A stretch of 64,000 bases of DNA, taken from an uncultured Myxococcales bacterium. Its GTDB lineage: Bacteria > Myxococcota > Myxococcia > Myxococcales > Myxococcaceae. The notes under the pieces were generated by a model. The model saw only the letters and a list, made by a program, of their open reading frames with translations. It was not told the DNA's origin and did not search any database. The DNA lies in contig CALJKW010000049.1 in NCBI GenBank assembly GCA_937980205.1, forward strand, positions 62,001 to 126,000, written 5' to 3'. Below are positions 40,693 through 49,408 of the stretch, piece after piece; positions within the stretch are counted from its first letter, which is position 1, and every line of letters begins with the position of its first letter. Position numbers and translations under genes: made by a program.

Positions 40693-41826
40693 ATGCGCGT
40701 CACGACATCGCGACCCGCCCTGTCGACCCGCCTCGAGCTCGGCGGCGCCCTCGCGGCGGTGAAGCGTCCCGGAGTCGTCCGCCTCCCCGGCCTGCCCACT
40801 CCCGCGCCGGCGAGCGGCAAGCTGCTCATCGTCAACAAGGGCGTCGCGCCGTACTCGCCGCGGCTGCCCAACGAGAAGAAGAACCAGTCCGACCTGATGG
40901 TGGTGGACCTGAAGACCGGCCGCGTGGCGAGCCGCGTGGCGCTGCCCGACCAGTCGCACGAGCTCGCGCTCTCGGCCGACGGGCGCTGGGCCGCGATTCC
41001 GCACTTCGTGAAGAAGCTGCCCGGCAAGCCGAACGCGGCGGGCTCGGCCATCACGTTGCTCGACCTCGAGCGCAAGAAGCAGCGCCTCATCGAGCTGCCC
41101 GGCTACACCGGCGCGCACGGCCTGCAGTGGCTCGACGCCGACCGCGTCGCGGTCACCGTCGACGGCAAGCCCGGAGTGACCGAAAACGGCTTCATCCTCG
41201 AGGTGAACCTGCGCACGTCGAAGATCGAGCGCGAGCTGCCGACGCGCCAGGCCGACACGCACCTCGTGAAGCTGTCGAAGGACAAGAAGACGTACTTCGC
41301 GACGGACCTGTCGGGCACGTTCACCGCCATCGACCGCGCGAGCGGGAAGCAGACGAAGCTCATGCGCACCGGCGACGGCACCGAGGGCTTCGACCTCTCT
41401 CCCGACGGCAAGGAGCTCTGGGTCGCCGCGAGCTGGACCGGCCGCATCACCGTGCTCGACGCGAAGACGCTCGAGCGCAAGGGCTTCATCGACTCTCCCG
41501 GCGGGCCGCTTCGCGTGCTGTTCACGCCCGACGGGAAGAACGTGCTCGTCTCGCACTACGACTCGAACGACGTCGCCGTCATCGACGCGCGCACGCGCAA
41601 AGAGGTGACGCGCATTCCGCTCGTCGTCGGGAAGATCAGCCGCGACGGCGTGGCGAAGCGAAGCACCGGCGGGCCGATCATGGCCGCGCTGCACCCGACC
41701 GCGCACCAGGGCTTCGTCGCGAGCGAAGAGGCCGGCGTGGTCACCGTCTTCGACACGAAGACGTGGAAGGTGACCGGCTACATCAAGGCGGGGACGGCGC
41801 CTGATCCCCTCGCGTTCGTGGGCTAG
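40693..41826 (+). CDS. YVTN-type beta-propeller protein
   Basis: A 377-residue protein of seven-blade propeller type, with repeated strands of the form LSADGRWAAIPHF, LSPDGKELWVAASW, FTPDGKNVLVSHYDSNDVAVIDART and HPTAHQGFVASEEAGVVTVFDTKTW. It lacks a clear signal peptide at the chosen ATG (40693). Propellers of this kind bind proteins or ligands. It is between the SDR and the sensor kinase and spaced by 21 and 9 bp, so it is probably in their operon. Confidence 0.85.
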   Translation: MRVTTSRPALSTRLELGGALAAVKRPGVVRLPGLPTPAPASGKLLIVNKGVAPYSPRLPNEKKNQSDLMVVDLKTGRVASRVALPDQSHELALSADGRWAAIPHFVKKLPGKPNAAGSAITLLDLERKKQRLIELPGYTGAHGLQWLDADRVAVTVDGKPGVTENGFILEVNLRTSKIERELPTRQADTHLVKLSKDKKTYFATDLSGTFTAIDRASGKQTKLMRTGDGTEGFDLSPDGKELWVAASWTGRITVLDAKTLERKGFIDSPGGPLRVLFTPDGKNVLVSHYDSNDVAVIDARTRKEVTRIPLVVGKISRDGVAKRSTGGPIMAALHPTAHQGFVASEEAGVVTVFDTKTWKVTGYIKAGTAPDPLAFVG

Positions 41827-41835
41827 GTTCGGCGC

Positions 41836-43017
41836 GTGCCGGCCTCCTCGCAGACCCGCGTTCGCCGGCTGACGTTCATCGTCGTCGCCGTCGCGCTCAG
41901 CCTCGCGCTCGGTTTCTCCATCTGGTCCGCGGCCTCGATCGCCGTGGGGCGCGGCTACGTCGAGCGCGACGTCGGCTACCTCGTCGCCCTGCAGCGCTTC
42001 AGCGACGGCTCGGCGCGCCCCGAAGACTCGGCGCGCGTCGCTCGCGAGCTGACGCAGCACCCGGACGCCGACGTCGCGGCCGCGGCGGCGCGGCTGTCGG
42101 CGGCGCTCGAGCGGGGCGACGCGGGGGCCGAGGTCGCCGGCACCATCGCGGCGCTTCGCCGCGTGAACGCGCGCCAGTCCGAGCGGCTCGGCGCGTTCAT
42201 CGACCGGCTCTACTTCACCGTCGCGTTCCTGGTCGTGCTCGCCGCCGCCACGCTGGCGCTGTTGTGGCGGCTTCAGTCGAACGCGGAAGAGCGCGAGCGC
42301 CTCGCCGAGCGGCGCCTCGAGACCGCGCGCTTCGAGCACGAGCAGCAGCTGCAGATGGTGAACGCGCTCGCGGCCGTCATCGCCCACGAGGTGAACAACC
42401 CGCTCTCGTCGGTGATGCTGGGGCTCGAGCACGTCGGCCGCCAGGTCGAGAAGTCGCTGCCCGCGCTGTCCGACGACGTCGCCGCCTGCGCGGACGGCGC
42501 GCAGCGCATTCGCGACATCGTGACGGATCTGCGGCGCCTCGCGACTCCGGGGAAGTCGGACGGCGGCGTCGAGCTCGGCCGCGTCATCAAGTCGACGGTG
42601 AAGCTGCTCGCGCACCGCATCGACCCGCGCGTGCGGCTCGAGCTCGAGCTGGAAGAGCAGGGCGGCGTCACCGCCGACTACGTGGGCCTCGGACAGGTGC
42701 TGAGCAACCTGCTGATCAACGCGGTCGAGGCGTTCGGCGACCGGCCGTTCGAGCAGAACGCGCTGTCGCTGCGCACGCGCGTCGTGGAGGACGAGTGGGC
42801 CGAGGTGCTGATCGAGGACAACGGCCCCGGCTTCGACCCGCGCGTGTTCGCGAAGCTCGCGACGCCGTTCGTCACCACGAAGCCGCACGGCTCGGGGCTC
42901 GGGCTGTTCGTGTGCCGGCGCATCGTCGAGGGCTTCGGCGGGACGCTGACCTTGAGCCCGCGCAACCCCGGAGCTGCCGTGCGCGTGCTGCTCAAGCGCC
43001 GCATCGCGAAGGGCTGA
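41836..43017 (+). CDS. Membrane histidine kinase
   Basis: A 393-residue kinase starting at GTG 41836. Transmembrane segments lie at about 12-33 and 125-145, enclosing an ~90-residue extracytoplasmic helical region. HisKA: VIAHEVNNPLSSV with His184. The ATPase domain shows NLLINAVEAF, EDNGPGFDP and GSGLGLFVCRR. No receiver is attached and no cognate regulator is adjacent. It is nine bases behind the propeller gene and 18 bp ahead of the MoxR gene, so it may regulate the ternary system. Confidence 0.92.
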   Translation: MPASSQTRVRRLTFIVVAVALSLALGFSIWSAASIAVGRGYVERDVGYLVALQRFSDGSARPEDSARVARELTQHPDADVAAAAARLSAALERGDAGAEVAGTIAALRRVNARQSERLGAFIDRLYFTVAFLVVLAAATLALLWRLQSNAEERERLAERRLETARFEHEQQLQMVNALAAVIAHEVNNPLSSVMLGLEHVGRQVEKSLPALSDDVAACADGAQRIRDIVTDLRRLATPGKSDGGVELGRVIKSTVKLLAHRIDPRVRLELELEEQGGVTADYVGLGQVLSNLLINAVEAFGDRPFEQNALSLRTRVVEDEWAEVLIEDNGPGFDPRVFAKLATPFVTTKPHGSGLGLFVCRRIVEGFGGTLTLSPRNPGAAVRVLLKRRIAKG

Positions 43018-43035
43018 AGTAGGCTTCGCGCTCCC

Positions 43036-44181
43036 GTGTCGTCCCCGCTGCAGTCTGCCGCCACCTCGCTTCAGCACGCGCTCGCCGCGGCGTCGCAGTC
43101 GCTCGTCGAGCGCGAGGCGGTGGTGCAGCTCGTCGGGCTGTGCGCCGTCGCCGGAGAGCACCTGCTCGTCATCGGGCCTCCCGGCACCGCGAAGAGCGAG
43201 GCCGTGCGCCGCGTCGCGCGCGCGCTCGGCGGCAAGTACTTCGAGTACCTGCTCGGCCGCTTCACCGAGCCGTCCGAGGTCTTCGGCCCGGTCGACCTGA
43301 AGCGCCTGCGCGACGGCGTCGTCGAGACGCAGACCGACGGCATGTTGCCCGAGGCCGACATCGCGTTCCTCGACGAGGTGTTCCTGGGGTCCACCGCGAT
43401 CCTCAACACGCTGCTGGGCATCTTGAACGAGCGCACCTTCCGCCGCGGGCACACGCGCATGACCTGCCCGCTGCGCGTGTGCGTCGGCGCGTCGAACGCG
43501 CTGCCCGCCGACGAGATGCTGGCCGCGTTCGCCGACCGCTTCCTCGCCCGCATCTTCCTGCAGTCGCTGCCCGACGCCCGGCTCGAAGAGCTGCTCGGCG
43601 GGGGCTGGGCGCTCGACACGAAGCCGCTCGCCCACACCGCGACGCTGGAAGAGCTGTCGGTGCTCGCGGCCGCAGCGCGCTCGGTCGACGTCGCCGCGGT
43701 GCGCGGGCCCCTCGCGCACTCGGTGCGGCTCTTGCGCCAGGCGGGCATTCAGCTCACCGACCGCCGCGTCGTGCGCGTGCAGCGCCTCATCGCGGCCGCC
43801 GCGGTGCTCGCCGGGCGCACGCGCGCGAACGAGGCCGACCTGTGGACGCTGCTGTACGCGGTGCCGACCTCCGAGGCGCAGACGCTCGCGCGCGACGTGC
43901 TGCGCGAGGTGCTCGCGGCGTCGGAGAGCGCGGCGCTGCCGGCGGCTGCGGAAGAGGCCTCGCTCGGGCCGCTCGCCCGCGCGCGCCGGCTCGCCAACGC
44001 GGCGGGCCAGCTGCTCGAGGCTCCTCCCGACCGCGGAGACCCCGGCGCGCTCGAGGCCTGGCGGCTCAAGCTCGAGGGCGTCGCCCGCGAGATGGATGCG
44101 GGGTTTCCGCCCGAGCAGCTGCCCGAGGCGCTGAAGACGGTGCGGCAGCAGATCATCGATGCCACGGGACGGGATGCTTGA
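43036..44181 (+). CDS. MoxR-family AAA+ ATPase (ternary system)
   Basis: A 381-residue AAA+ protein: Walker A GPPGTAKSE (about 47-54), GRFTEPSEVFGPVDLK (MoxR/RavA signature), Walker B IAFLDEVF (108-115), sensor 1 at VGASN and arginine-finger region FADRFLARIFL. A helical C-terminal domain follows. Together with the following genes it matches the MoxR component of MoxR-vWA-beta-propeller systems. It probably uses ATP to remodel the vWA partner. Confidence 0.93.
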   Translation: MSSPLQSAATSLQHALAAASQSLVEREAVVQLVGLCAVAGEHLLVIGPPGTAKSEAVRRVARALGGKYFEYLLGRFTEPSEVFGPVDLKRLRDGVVETQTDGMLPEADIAFLDEVFLGSTAILNTLLGILNERTFRRGHTRMTCPLRVCVGASNALPADEMLAAFADRFLARIFLQSLPDARLEELLGGGWALDTKPLAHTATLEELSVLAAAARSVDVAAVRGPLAHSVRLLRQAGIQLTDRRVVRVQRLIAAAAVLAGRTRANEADLWTLLYAVPTSEAQTLARDVLREVLAASESAALPAAAEEASLGPLARARRLANAAGQLLEAPPDRGDPGALEAWRLKLEGVAREMDAGFPPEQLPEALKTVRQQIIDATGRDA

Positions 44182-44199
44182 GACCGGGGTGCCGAAAAT

Positions 44200-44238
44200 C
44201 CACCGTTCACGCGTGCCTCCGCTCAGGGTGAACGGTGG
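44200..44238. repeat. Short copy of dispersed palindromic repeat
   Basis: CCACCGTTCAC (44200-44210) and GTGAACGGTGG (44228-44238) form a perfect 11-bp inverted repeat with an 17-base spacer containing CTCAG, a short form of the element at 50422. The GTG start of the next gene (44235) lies inside the right arm. Confidence 0.85.
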
Positions 44239-44627
44239 TCCACTTCGCGCCACGCGCCGAGCCGCTCCACCCCGTCGCCGTCGCCGCGCTCCCCGAGCAC
44301 GCGCCCGCGCTCGCCGCGCGCCTGCGCCGGCTCTCCGACGAGCAGCTGCAGCGGCTCTCGGGCGTCCGCGCCGACGGAGCCCTCGTCGTGCTCGGCTCCG
44401 ACCTCCCCTGGGTCGACGGAGCCCTCTACCTCGGCGCGCAGGGCGCCCTGCTCCTGCCGACGTGGGCCGAGCCGGCGGTGCACCCGCAGCTGCTCGAGCG
44501 CGCGCTGCGCCGCGCGCACCCGAAGCTGCCGGGCGGGCCGCTCGCGCTGCTGCTGCCGCGCCTCGACGCCGAGCCCCTCGTCGTTCCGCTCGCGTCGGCG
44601 CGGCCGCTGTCTCGCGAGAACCTCTAG
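44235..44627 (+). CDS. Small bpX-like protein of the MoxR ternary system
   Basis: A 130-residue protein, start GTG 44235. Sequence GALVVLGSDLPWVDGALYLG, LLPTWAEPAVHPQLLERAL and LALLLPRLDAEPLVVP resemble the bpX5-type domain of MoxR-vWA-beta-propeller systems; the subtype is assigned from memory. Its size and location between MoxR and the vWA/propeller protein match. It is likely a small partner of the ternary complex. It ends 4 bp before the next gene. Confidence 0.75.
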   Translation: MVHFAPRAEPLHPVAVAALPEHAPALAARLRRLSDEQLQRLSGVRADGALVVLGSDLPWVDGALYLGAQGALLLPTWAEPAVHPQLLERALRRAHPKLPGGPLALLLPRLDAEPLVVPLASARPLSRENL

Positions 44628-44631
44628 ACGC

Positions 44632-46488
44632 ATGAGCGAGCTGCCGAAACCGCTGCAGCCGTGGACGAGCGCGCTCTCGCTCTTTCCGCGCCAGCTCGCG
44701 CTCGAGCTGGGGGCCTGGCTGCCGCGGCTTGCGGGCGCCGTCGGCCCGCTGCGACAGAGCAGCGCCGAAGGCACCGACGAGCCCGACGGCTTCGACGGCC
44801 TCGCGCGCCGCGGCCCGTACGAGCGGCTGCTCGCCGCCGAGTGGGCGCTCGCCGACGAGCACCCCGACGAGTTCGCGCGCCGCGCCACCAGCGGAGAGCA
44901 CGCCTTCTTCCGCCTCGCCTTCCGCGCGCCCGCCGGCCAGCGCCGGTGCCTCGTGCTGCTCGACAGCGGCCCGTCGCAGCTCGGCAGCCCGCGGCTCGCG
45001 CACCTCGCGGCGCTCGTCGTCCTCGAGCGTCGCGCGCGCGAGGCCTCGTCCGAGTTCCTCTGGGGCGTCCTCCAGCAGCCCCCGGGCCGCTTCCTCACCG
45101 GCATCTCGGCGTCGGCGGTCGAGCACTGGATGCGCGCGAGGACTCCGCACGAGCCGACCGACGACGACCTCGCCGGCTGGCGCGAGGCGTTCGGCCGCAC
45201 CACGGGCGGCGACGAGCTCTGGGTCCTCGGCGGTCGCCGCGCCGCGCGCTTCCGTGGCGTGAGCCTGCTCACCGTGCGCGAGGCCGCGGGCGCGCTCGTC
45301 GTCGACGTGAAGCCGCTCACCACGCCGACGCGCGAGGTGAGGCTGCCGCTGCCGTCCGACGCGGTGTGCACGCAGCTCATCCGCGACCCGCTGCGCAGGG
45401 AAGCTCCGCTGCGCCGCACCGGGGCTCCGGTCACGAACCTGGTCTTCGTCGCGGGCGGCTCGCGCCTGCTCTACGGCACCCAGGACGGCGCGCTGGTGAC
45501 GCACATCATCCCCGGCGCGCCGGGCTTCGCGTCTGCGCCGATGAGTTGGACGCCGCCGCGCGACGAGACCGTCGTCGCGGCCGGCTGGGACAAGGGCCTG
45601 CTGCTCGTGACCCAGCGGCAGGGCTCGCTGCGCGTGAACTGGTACAGCAAGCGCGGGCACCTGCGCGGGCAGGGCGCCTGGCACCTGCCGCTGCCGCAGA
45701 CCGTCGACGGCTGGGGGGTGGCCGGCCACGTCGAGAACGTGCTCGGCGCGTGCATTCAGGCGCCGGGCTGGCGCGTGCTCACCAGCCACGGCGAGCTCGT
45801 CGAGATTCTGCCGGACCGCACGTACGCGGTGCGAAAGACGAACGTGGCGGGCGTCGCGATGCACCGGGGCCGCCTGCTCACCGTCGAGCGCAACGCCGGC
45901 GAGGCGTACCTCGAGATGATTCCGCCCGCGCCCGGAGCGAGCGTGAAGTTCCCGGCTCCCGGACGTGCGGTGGAGCCTGCCGGAGTGAAGGTGCAGCTGT
46001 TTCAGCCGCCGAAGGCGCGCGTCGCCGGCCTGTTCAGCGACCTCGCCGCGTCGAACGGCGTCATCACCGTGCGCGGCGTGAAGCCGGACGCGCCGGTGGT
46101 GTTCGGCTTCGACAACCTCGCCGAGCTGACCGCCGCCGTCGGCATGCAGCTCGCCGACGGGCGGTGGCGCGTGGTGCGGCTGCGGAAGAACGTCGACTGC
46201 GCGGACATCGTGGCTCCGGCCGGCGCGACCGTGTACGGCGTCGCGTGCGCGGAGCCGGGAGACCAACCCGCCGTGCTCGCCGTCGAGGCCGACGGCTGCA
46301 CCGTGGTGCTGTGCACGGGCAAGTCGGTGTTCCGCGTGGTGCGCGCGGCGTCTCGCATCGTGAAGCTGGCGGTGAGCCCGTTCAGCTCACACTTCGCTTA
46401 CGAGGACGCCGGCGGGCTCTTGTGCGTGTATTCGCTGCGGCGGCAGCAGGTGGTGCTGCGGCTGCTCACGGGCGGGAGCGACCCATGA
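44632..46488 (+). CDS. vWA-like and beta-propeller protein of the ternary system
   Basis: A 618-residue protein. Residues about 65-215 contain a degenerate vWA-like domain: LVLLDSGPSQLGSPRLAHLA, where the MIDAS DxSxS is DSGPS (Asp111, Gly113, Ser115). From about 270 the protein is a beta-propeller with repeated blades (VTNLVFVAGGSRLLYGTQDG, VVAAGWDKGLLLVTQ, RLLTVERNAG, ILKLAVSPF-type strands). It is therefore a fused vWA-propeller subunit. The MIDAS change suggests altered metal binding. A MoxR ATPase lies upstream. Confidence 0.8.
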   Translation: MSELPKPLQPWTSALSLFPRQLALELGAWLPRLAGAVGPLRQSSAEGTDEPDGFDGLARRGPYERLLAAEWALADEHPDEFARRATSGEHAFFRLAFRAPAGQRRCLVLLDSGPSQLGSPRLAHLAALVVLERRAREASSEFLWGVLQQPPGRFLTGISASAVEHWMRARTPHEPTDDDLAGWREAFGRTTGGDELWVLGGRRAARFRGVSLLTVREAAGALVVDVKPLTTPTREVRLPLPSDAVCTQLIRDPLRREAPLRRTGAPVTNLVFVAGGSRLLYGTQDGALVTHIIPGAPGFASAPMSWTPPRDETVVAAGWDKGLLLVTQRQGSLRVNWYSKRGHLRGQGAWHLPLPQTVDGWGVAGHVENVLGACIQAPGWRVLTSHGELVEILPDRTYAVRKTNVAGVAMHRGRLLTVERNAGEAYLEMIPPAPGASVKFPAPGRAVEPAGVKVQLFQPPKARVAGLFSDLAASNGVITVRGVKPDAPVVFGFDNLAELTAAVGMQLADGRWRVVRLRKNVDCADIVAPAGATVYGVACAEPGDQPAVLAVEADGCTVVLCTGKSVFRVVRAASRIVKLAVSPFSSHFAYEDAGGLLCVYSLRRQQVVLRLLTGGSDP

Positions 46489-46493
46489 GCGCT

Positions 46494-46765
46494 CCCGTTC
46501 ACACTGAGAGGGTCGACCAGAATGGCCCGCATGGCCGACCGCCGCTCACGCTGAGCGGAGGCGCCGCAGGCGCCGCAGTCGAAGCGGGCCACGCGTCGGC
46601 TTCGCGCCCCCTTCGACTCCGCAGCCCTTCGGGCTGCTCCGCTCAGGGCGAACGGAGCTGCGAACAGGCCGCGGATTCTGACCGCCCCTCTGAGCGGAGG
46701 CGCCCCAGGCGCGGCAGTCGAAGTGGGCTCTGCGCGCTTCGCGCTCCGCTCCGGGCGAACGGGGG
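46494..46765. repeat. Array of dispersed palindromic repeat copies
   Basis: The intergenic region holds several copies: a CCGTTCACACTGAG remnant at about 46494, CTGAGCGGAGGCGCCGCAGG plus CAGTCGAAG (46550-46583), a reverse copy CTTCGACTCCGCAG to CTCAGGGCGAACGG (46611-46654), and another forward copy at about 46690-46727 with a GGGCGAACGGGGG remnant. They do not appear to code. Confidence 0.8.
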
Positions 46766-46771
46766 TGGGCC

Positions 46772-49408
46772 TTGACGCGACGTTCTCCCCGCCACTTCGT
46801 TCACCGCGGCAGCGTCCTCGCCTCGGCGTACGTCGTCAGCGACACGCCCGCGGCGCGCGCCACGGTGCTGCGCCGCTGGAGGCCGGGCCACGAGGTCCAC
46901 GCGTGGTCCCCCGGCAAGCTCCTCTGGCTGCTGCCTCAGCCCGAGCGCGCGCACTGCGACGCGGCGCCGGGCCTGCCGCTCGTCGCCGCCGCCGGCCGCC
47001 TCACCGGCGCGCCGCTGACCCCCGAAGAGCTCGCCGAGCTGCCACCCGGCGTCGCCGTCGTCGAGCACGGCAGGCTCGTCGCGCGGCAGCCGGGCGCAGC
47101 GGTCGACGTCTCCGCCTGGCTCGAGACCACCCCCTTCTCCGTGGCGGCCACCGTCGAGCCGCTGGGCGAGCCGCCTCCTCCGCCCGAGCTCGCGTTCGCC
47201 CCGCGGCCGCGCGCCGATGCCCGCACCGCGCTCGGCATGGCGCCGCTCTCCAGCGAAGGCGCTGCGGTGCAGCAGTCGCTGCGCGCCGGCGCTTCGATGC
47301 CGGCCCAGCCCCAGAACGTCGAAGCGCCCGCGCCCATCGGCCCCGCGGCGCGCAGCTTCTTCTCCGGAGTCCGCTCGGTCGCGCGCTGGTTCCGCGGCCT
47401 GTTCAGCCGGCGCGGGCCGAGCACCTCGGCGCTCGCGGCGCCGCGGCCGTCGTGGCTCGACCGGGTCGACGCGGCGCTCACGCGCATGCTCGACGCCTCG
47501 CGGCTCTCGGCCATCTTCAGCCAGCGGCAGGCCGACTACTTCGCGCGCCTGATGCAGATGTTCGAGCGGGGCGACCTCGACCAGGCGCTGCGTCACGCGG
47601 TGCCGCTCGCCGACCAGCGCACGCCCGCCGCCCCCCAGCGGCCGCTGCTCGGGACTCCGCAGCCGCGCGCGTCGCTCGACATTCCGCTGCGCCCCGCCGC
47701 TCCCGCGAGCGGCGCCTACGTCGTGGGAGACTTCTACGAGCAGCTGCGCCGCCGCTACCGCGCCGCCGCCGAGAAGCTCGAAGCGGAAGGGCGCTACAAG
47801 GAGGCCGCGTTCGTCCTCGCCGAGCTCCTGCACGCCGACGAAGAGGCCGTCGCGCTGCTCGAGCGCCACGAGCAGTACGAGCTCGCGGCCGAGCTCGCCG
47901 AGGCGCGGCAGCTGCCGCCGGGCATGCAGGTGCGGCAGTGGTTCCTCGCGAAGAACATCCCCCGCGCCGTCGCCGTCGCGCGCCGCCACGGGGTCTTCGG
48001 CGACGCCATCTCGCGCTTGAGCCGCACGCACCACACCACCGAGGCGAAGCAGCTGCGGCTGTTGTGGGCCGACGCGTTCGCGACGAGCGGCGACTACCTC
48101 AACGCCGTGGTCGCGCTCGAGCCGCTGCCCGACGCGAAGCCGCTCGCGCGCCGCTTCATCGACCTCGGCATCGCGCAGGGCGGCCCGACCGCGGCGCGCC
48201 TCGAGGTCTACCGCCTGGTGCACGACGGCGAGAAGGCCGACCCGACGCCGCTGCTCGAGCGCCTCGAGAGCGACGACCCCGAGGCCGCCGCCGAGCGCGC
48301 CGTCATCACCGCCGAGCTGCAGACGCAGGGCCTCTCGGTCCCCGGCGCCCGCCAGCTCGCGCGCGCCGCCGTGCGCAGCGTGATGCGCGACGCCGCCGGT
48401 GCACCCAGCGCGCAGCTGCTCGAGCTCGCCGCCGACGGGGCGCTGAAGGCCGACCTGCCTCCGCACCGGCTGCCGGACGTGAAGCTCGACACGCGCAGCC
48501 CGCCCATCCGCGTCGACGTCGACGGTTTCGACAAGGGCACGCTCGCGGTGCACGACGCGGCGCTGCTGCCCGACGGCCGCGCCGTGGTCGCGCTCGGCGA
48601 AGCGGGCGTTCGCCTGCTCACCCGCGACGGCCGCACCGCGGCGCACTTCGACGTCCCCGCCGAGTCGCTCGTCCCGTACGACTCAGGAGGCCGCACGCTC
48701 TGTCTCGCCGCACGGGGCGAGGCGCTGGTCGCCGCCCGCATCGACCTCGCCGAGCGCAAGGTCGAGTTGCTGCCGCAGCTCAACCTCTTCACCTGGGCCG
48801 ACGGCACCGACGGCTCGATGTGGTTCGTGCACGACGGCCAGGCGCTGTGCGGCCTCGACCTGCACGAGCCGAAGCTGCGCGCGCTGTGGCGCGTGCCGAT
48901 GCCGGCGCCCTACGCGAGGCCGACGCGCAGCGCGCTGTCGTTGAGCGTCGTGCCGTCTCCGCAGCCGGGAGTGCTGGAGTGGTGGCGCTACGAGCTCTCG
49001 TCGCTCACGCTGCGCAACCGGCAGCGGCTGCAGTTGCCACAGGTGAACGAGCGGCTGCACGTGCTGCCCGACGGAGGCCTCTGCGTCACGCAGGGCGGCA
49101 TCGCCTGGCACCAGCTCTTCGCGTCCACCGAGCGCCGCCAGCTCGTCGGCCTCGCCGGCGGAGTCATCGTCGACGTCGACGGCGCGGGCACCTGGTTCTC
49201 GCTGGTCGCGCGCAGCGAAGCGGGCAACCGGTGGATGCTCGCCGACGTGCCGAACGTCTCGGTGCGCCACGTCGTGCAGCTGCCGCGCAGCGCCGGCTTT
49301 CGCGTGCGCATGCGCAAGGACGTCGCGGTCTGGTGCGACACCGACGGGCGCGTGCTCGTCGTCGACCTCGTGTACGGGCGGCTGTTGCGCTCGTTCCGGG
49401 TGCGCTGA
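46772..49408 (+). CDS. bpX6-like and beta-propeller protein of the ternary system
   Basis: An 878-residue protein; TTG 46772 start (no better start is visible). The N-terminus RHFVHRGSVLASAYVV, WRPGHEVHAWSPGKLLWLLP and APGLPLVAA resemble the bpX6 domain. A Pro/Ala linker and helical (tetratricopeptide-like) middle follow (about 310-540: DFYEQLRRRYRAAAEKLEAE, KEAAFVLAELLHADEEAVALL). The C-terminal ~300 residues form a beta-propeller (GFDKGTLAVHDAALLPDGRAVVALGEAG). The TIGR02996 gene overlaps its stop (TGATG). Confidence 0.8.
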   Translation: MTRRSPRHFVHRGSVLASAYVVSDTPAARATVLRRWRPGHEVHAWSPGKLLWLLPQPERAHCDAAPGLPLVAAAGRLTGAPLTPEELAELPPGVAVVEHGRLVARQPGAAVDVSAWLETTPFSVAATVEPLGEPPPPPELAFAPRPRADARTALGMAPLSSEGAAVQQSLRAGASMPAQPQNVEAPAPIGPAARSFFSGVRSVARWFRGLFSRRGPSTSALAAPRPSWLDRVDAALTRMLDASRLSAIFSQRQADYFARLMQMFERGDLDQALRHAVPLADQRTPAAPQRPLLGTPQPRASLDIPLRPAAPASGAYVVGDFYEQLRRRYRAAAEKLEAEGRYKEAAFVLAELLHADEEAVALLERHEQYELAAELAEARQLPPGMQVRQWFLAKNIPRAVAVARRHGVFGDAISRLSRTHHTTEAKQLRLLWADAFATSGDYLNAVVALEPLPDAKPLARRFIDLGIAQGGPTAARLEVYRLVHDGEKADPTPLLERLESDDPEAAAERAVITAELQTQGLSVPGARQLARAAVRSVMRDAAGAPSAQLLELAADGALKADLPPHRLPDVKLDTRSPPIRVDVDGFDKGTLAVHDAALLPDGRAVVALGEAGVRLLTRDGRTAAHFDVPAESLVPYDSGGRTLCLAARGEALVAARIDLAERKVELLPQLNLFTWADGTDGSMWFVHDGQALCGLDLHEPKLRALWRVPMPAPYARPTRSALSLSVVPSPQPGVLEWWRYELSSLTLRNRQRLQLPQVNERLHVLPDGGLCVTQGGIAWHQLFASTERRQLVGLAGGVIVDVDGAGTWFSLVARSEAGNRWMLADVPNVSVRHVVQLPRSAGFRVRMRKDVAVWCDTDGRVLVVDLVYGRLLRSFRVR

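Noticed and set aside
39862..46266. A 2134-codon open frame on the minus strand
   Set aside because: It is antisense to the SDR, propeller, kinase, MoxR and vWA genes, has low-complexity Arg/Ala/Gly composition and no recognisable domains; it is an artefact of the high GC content.
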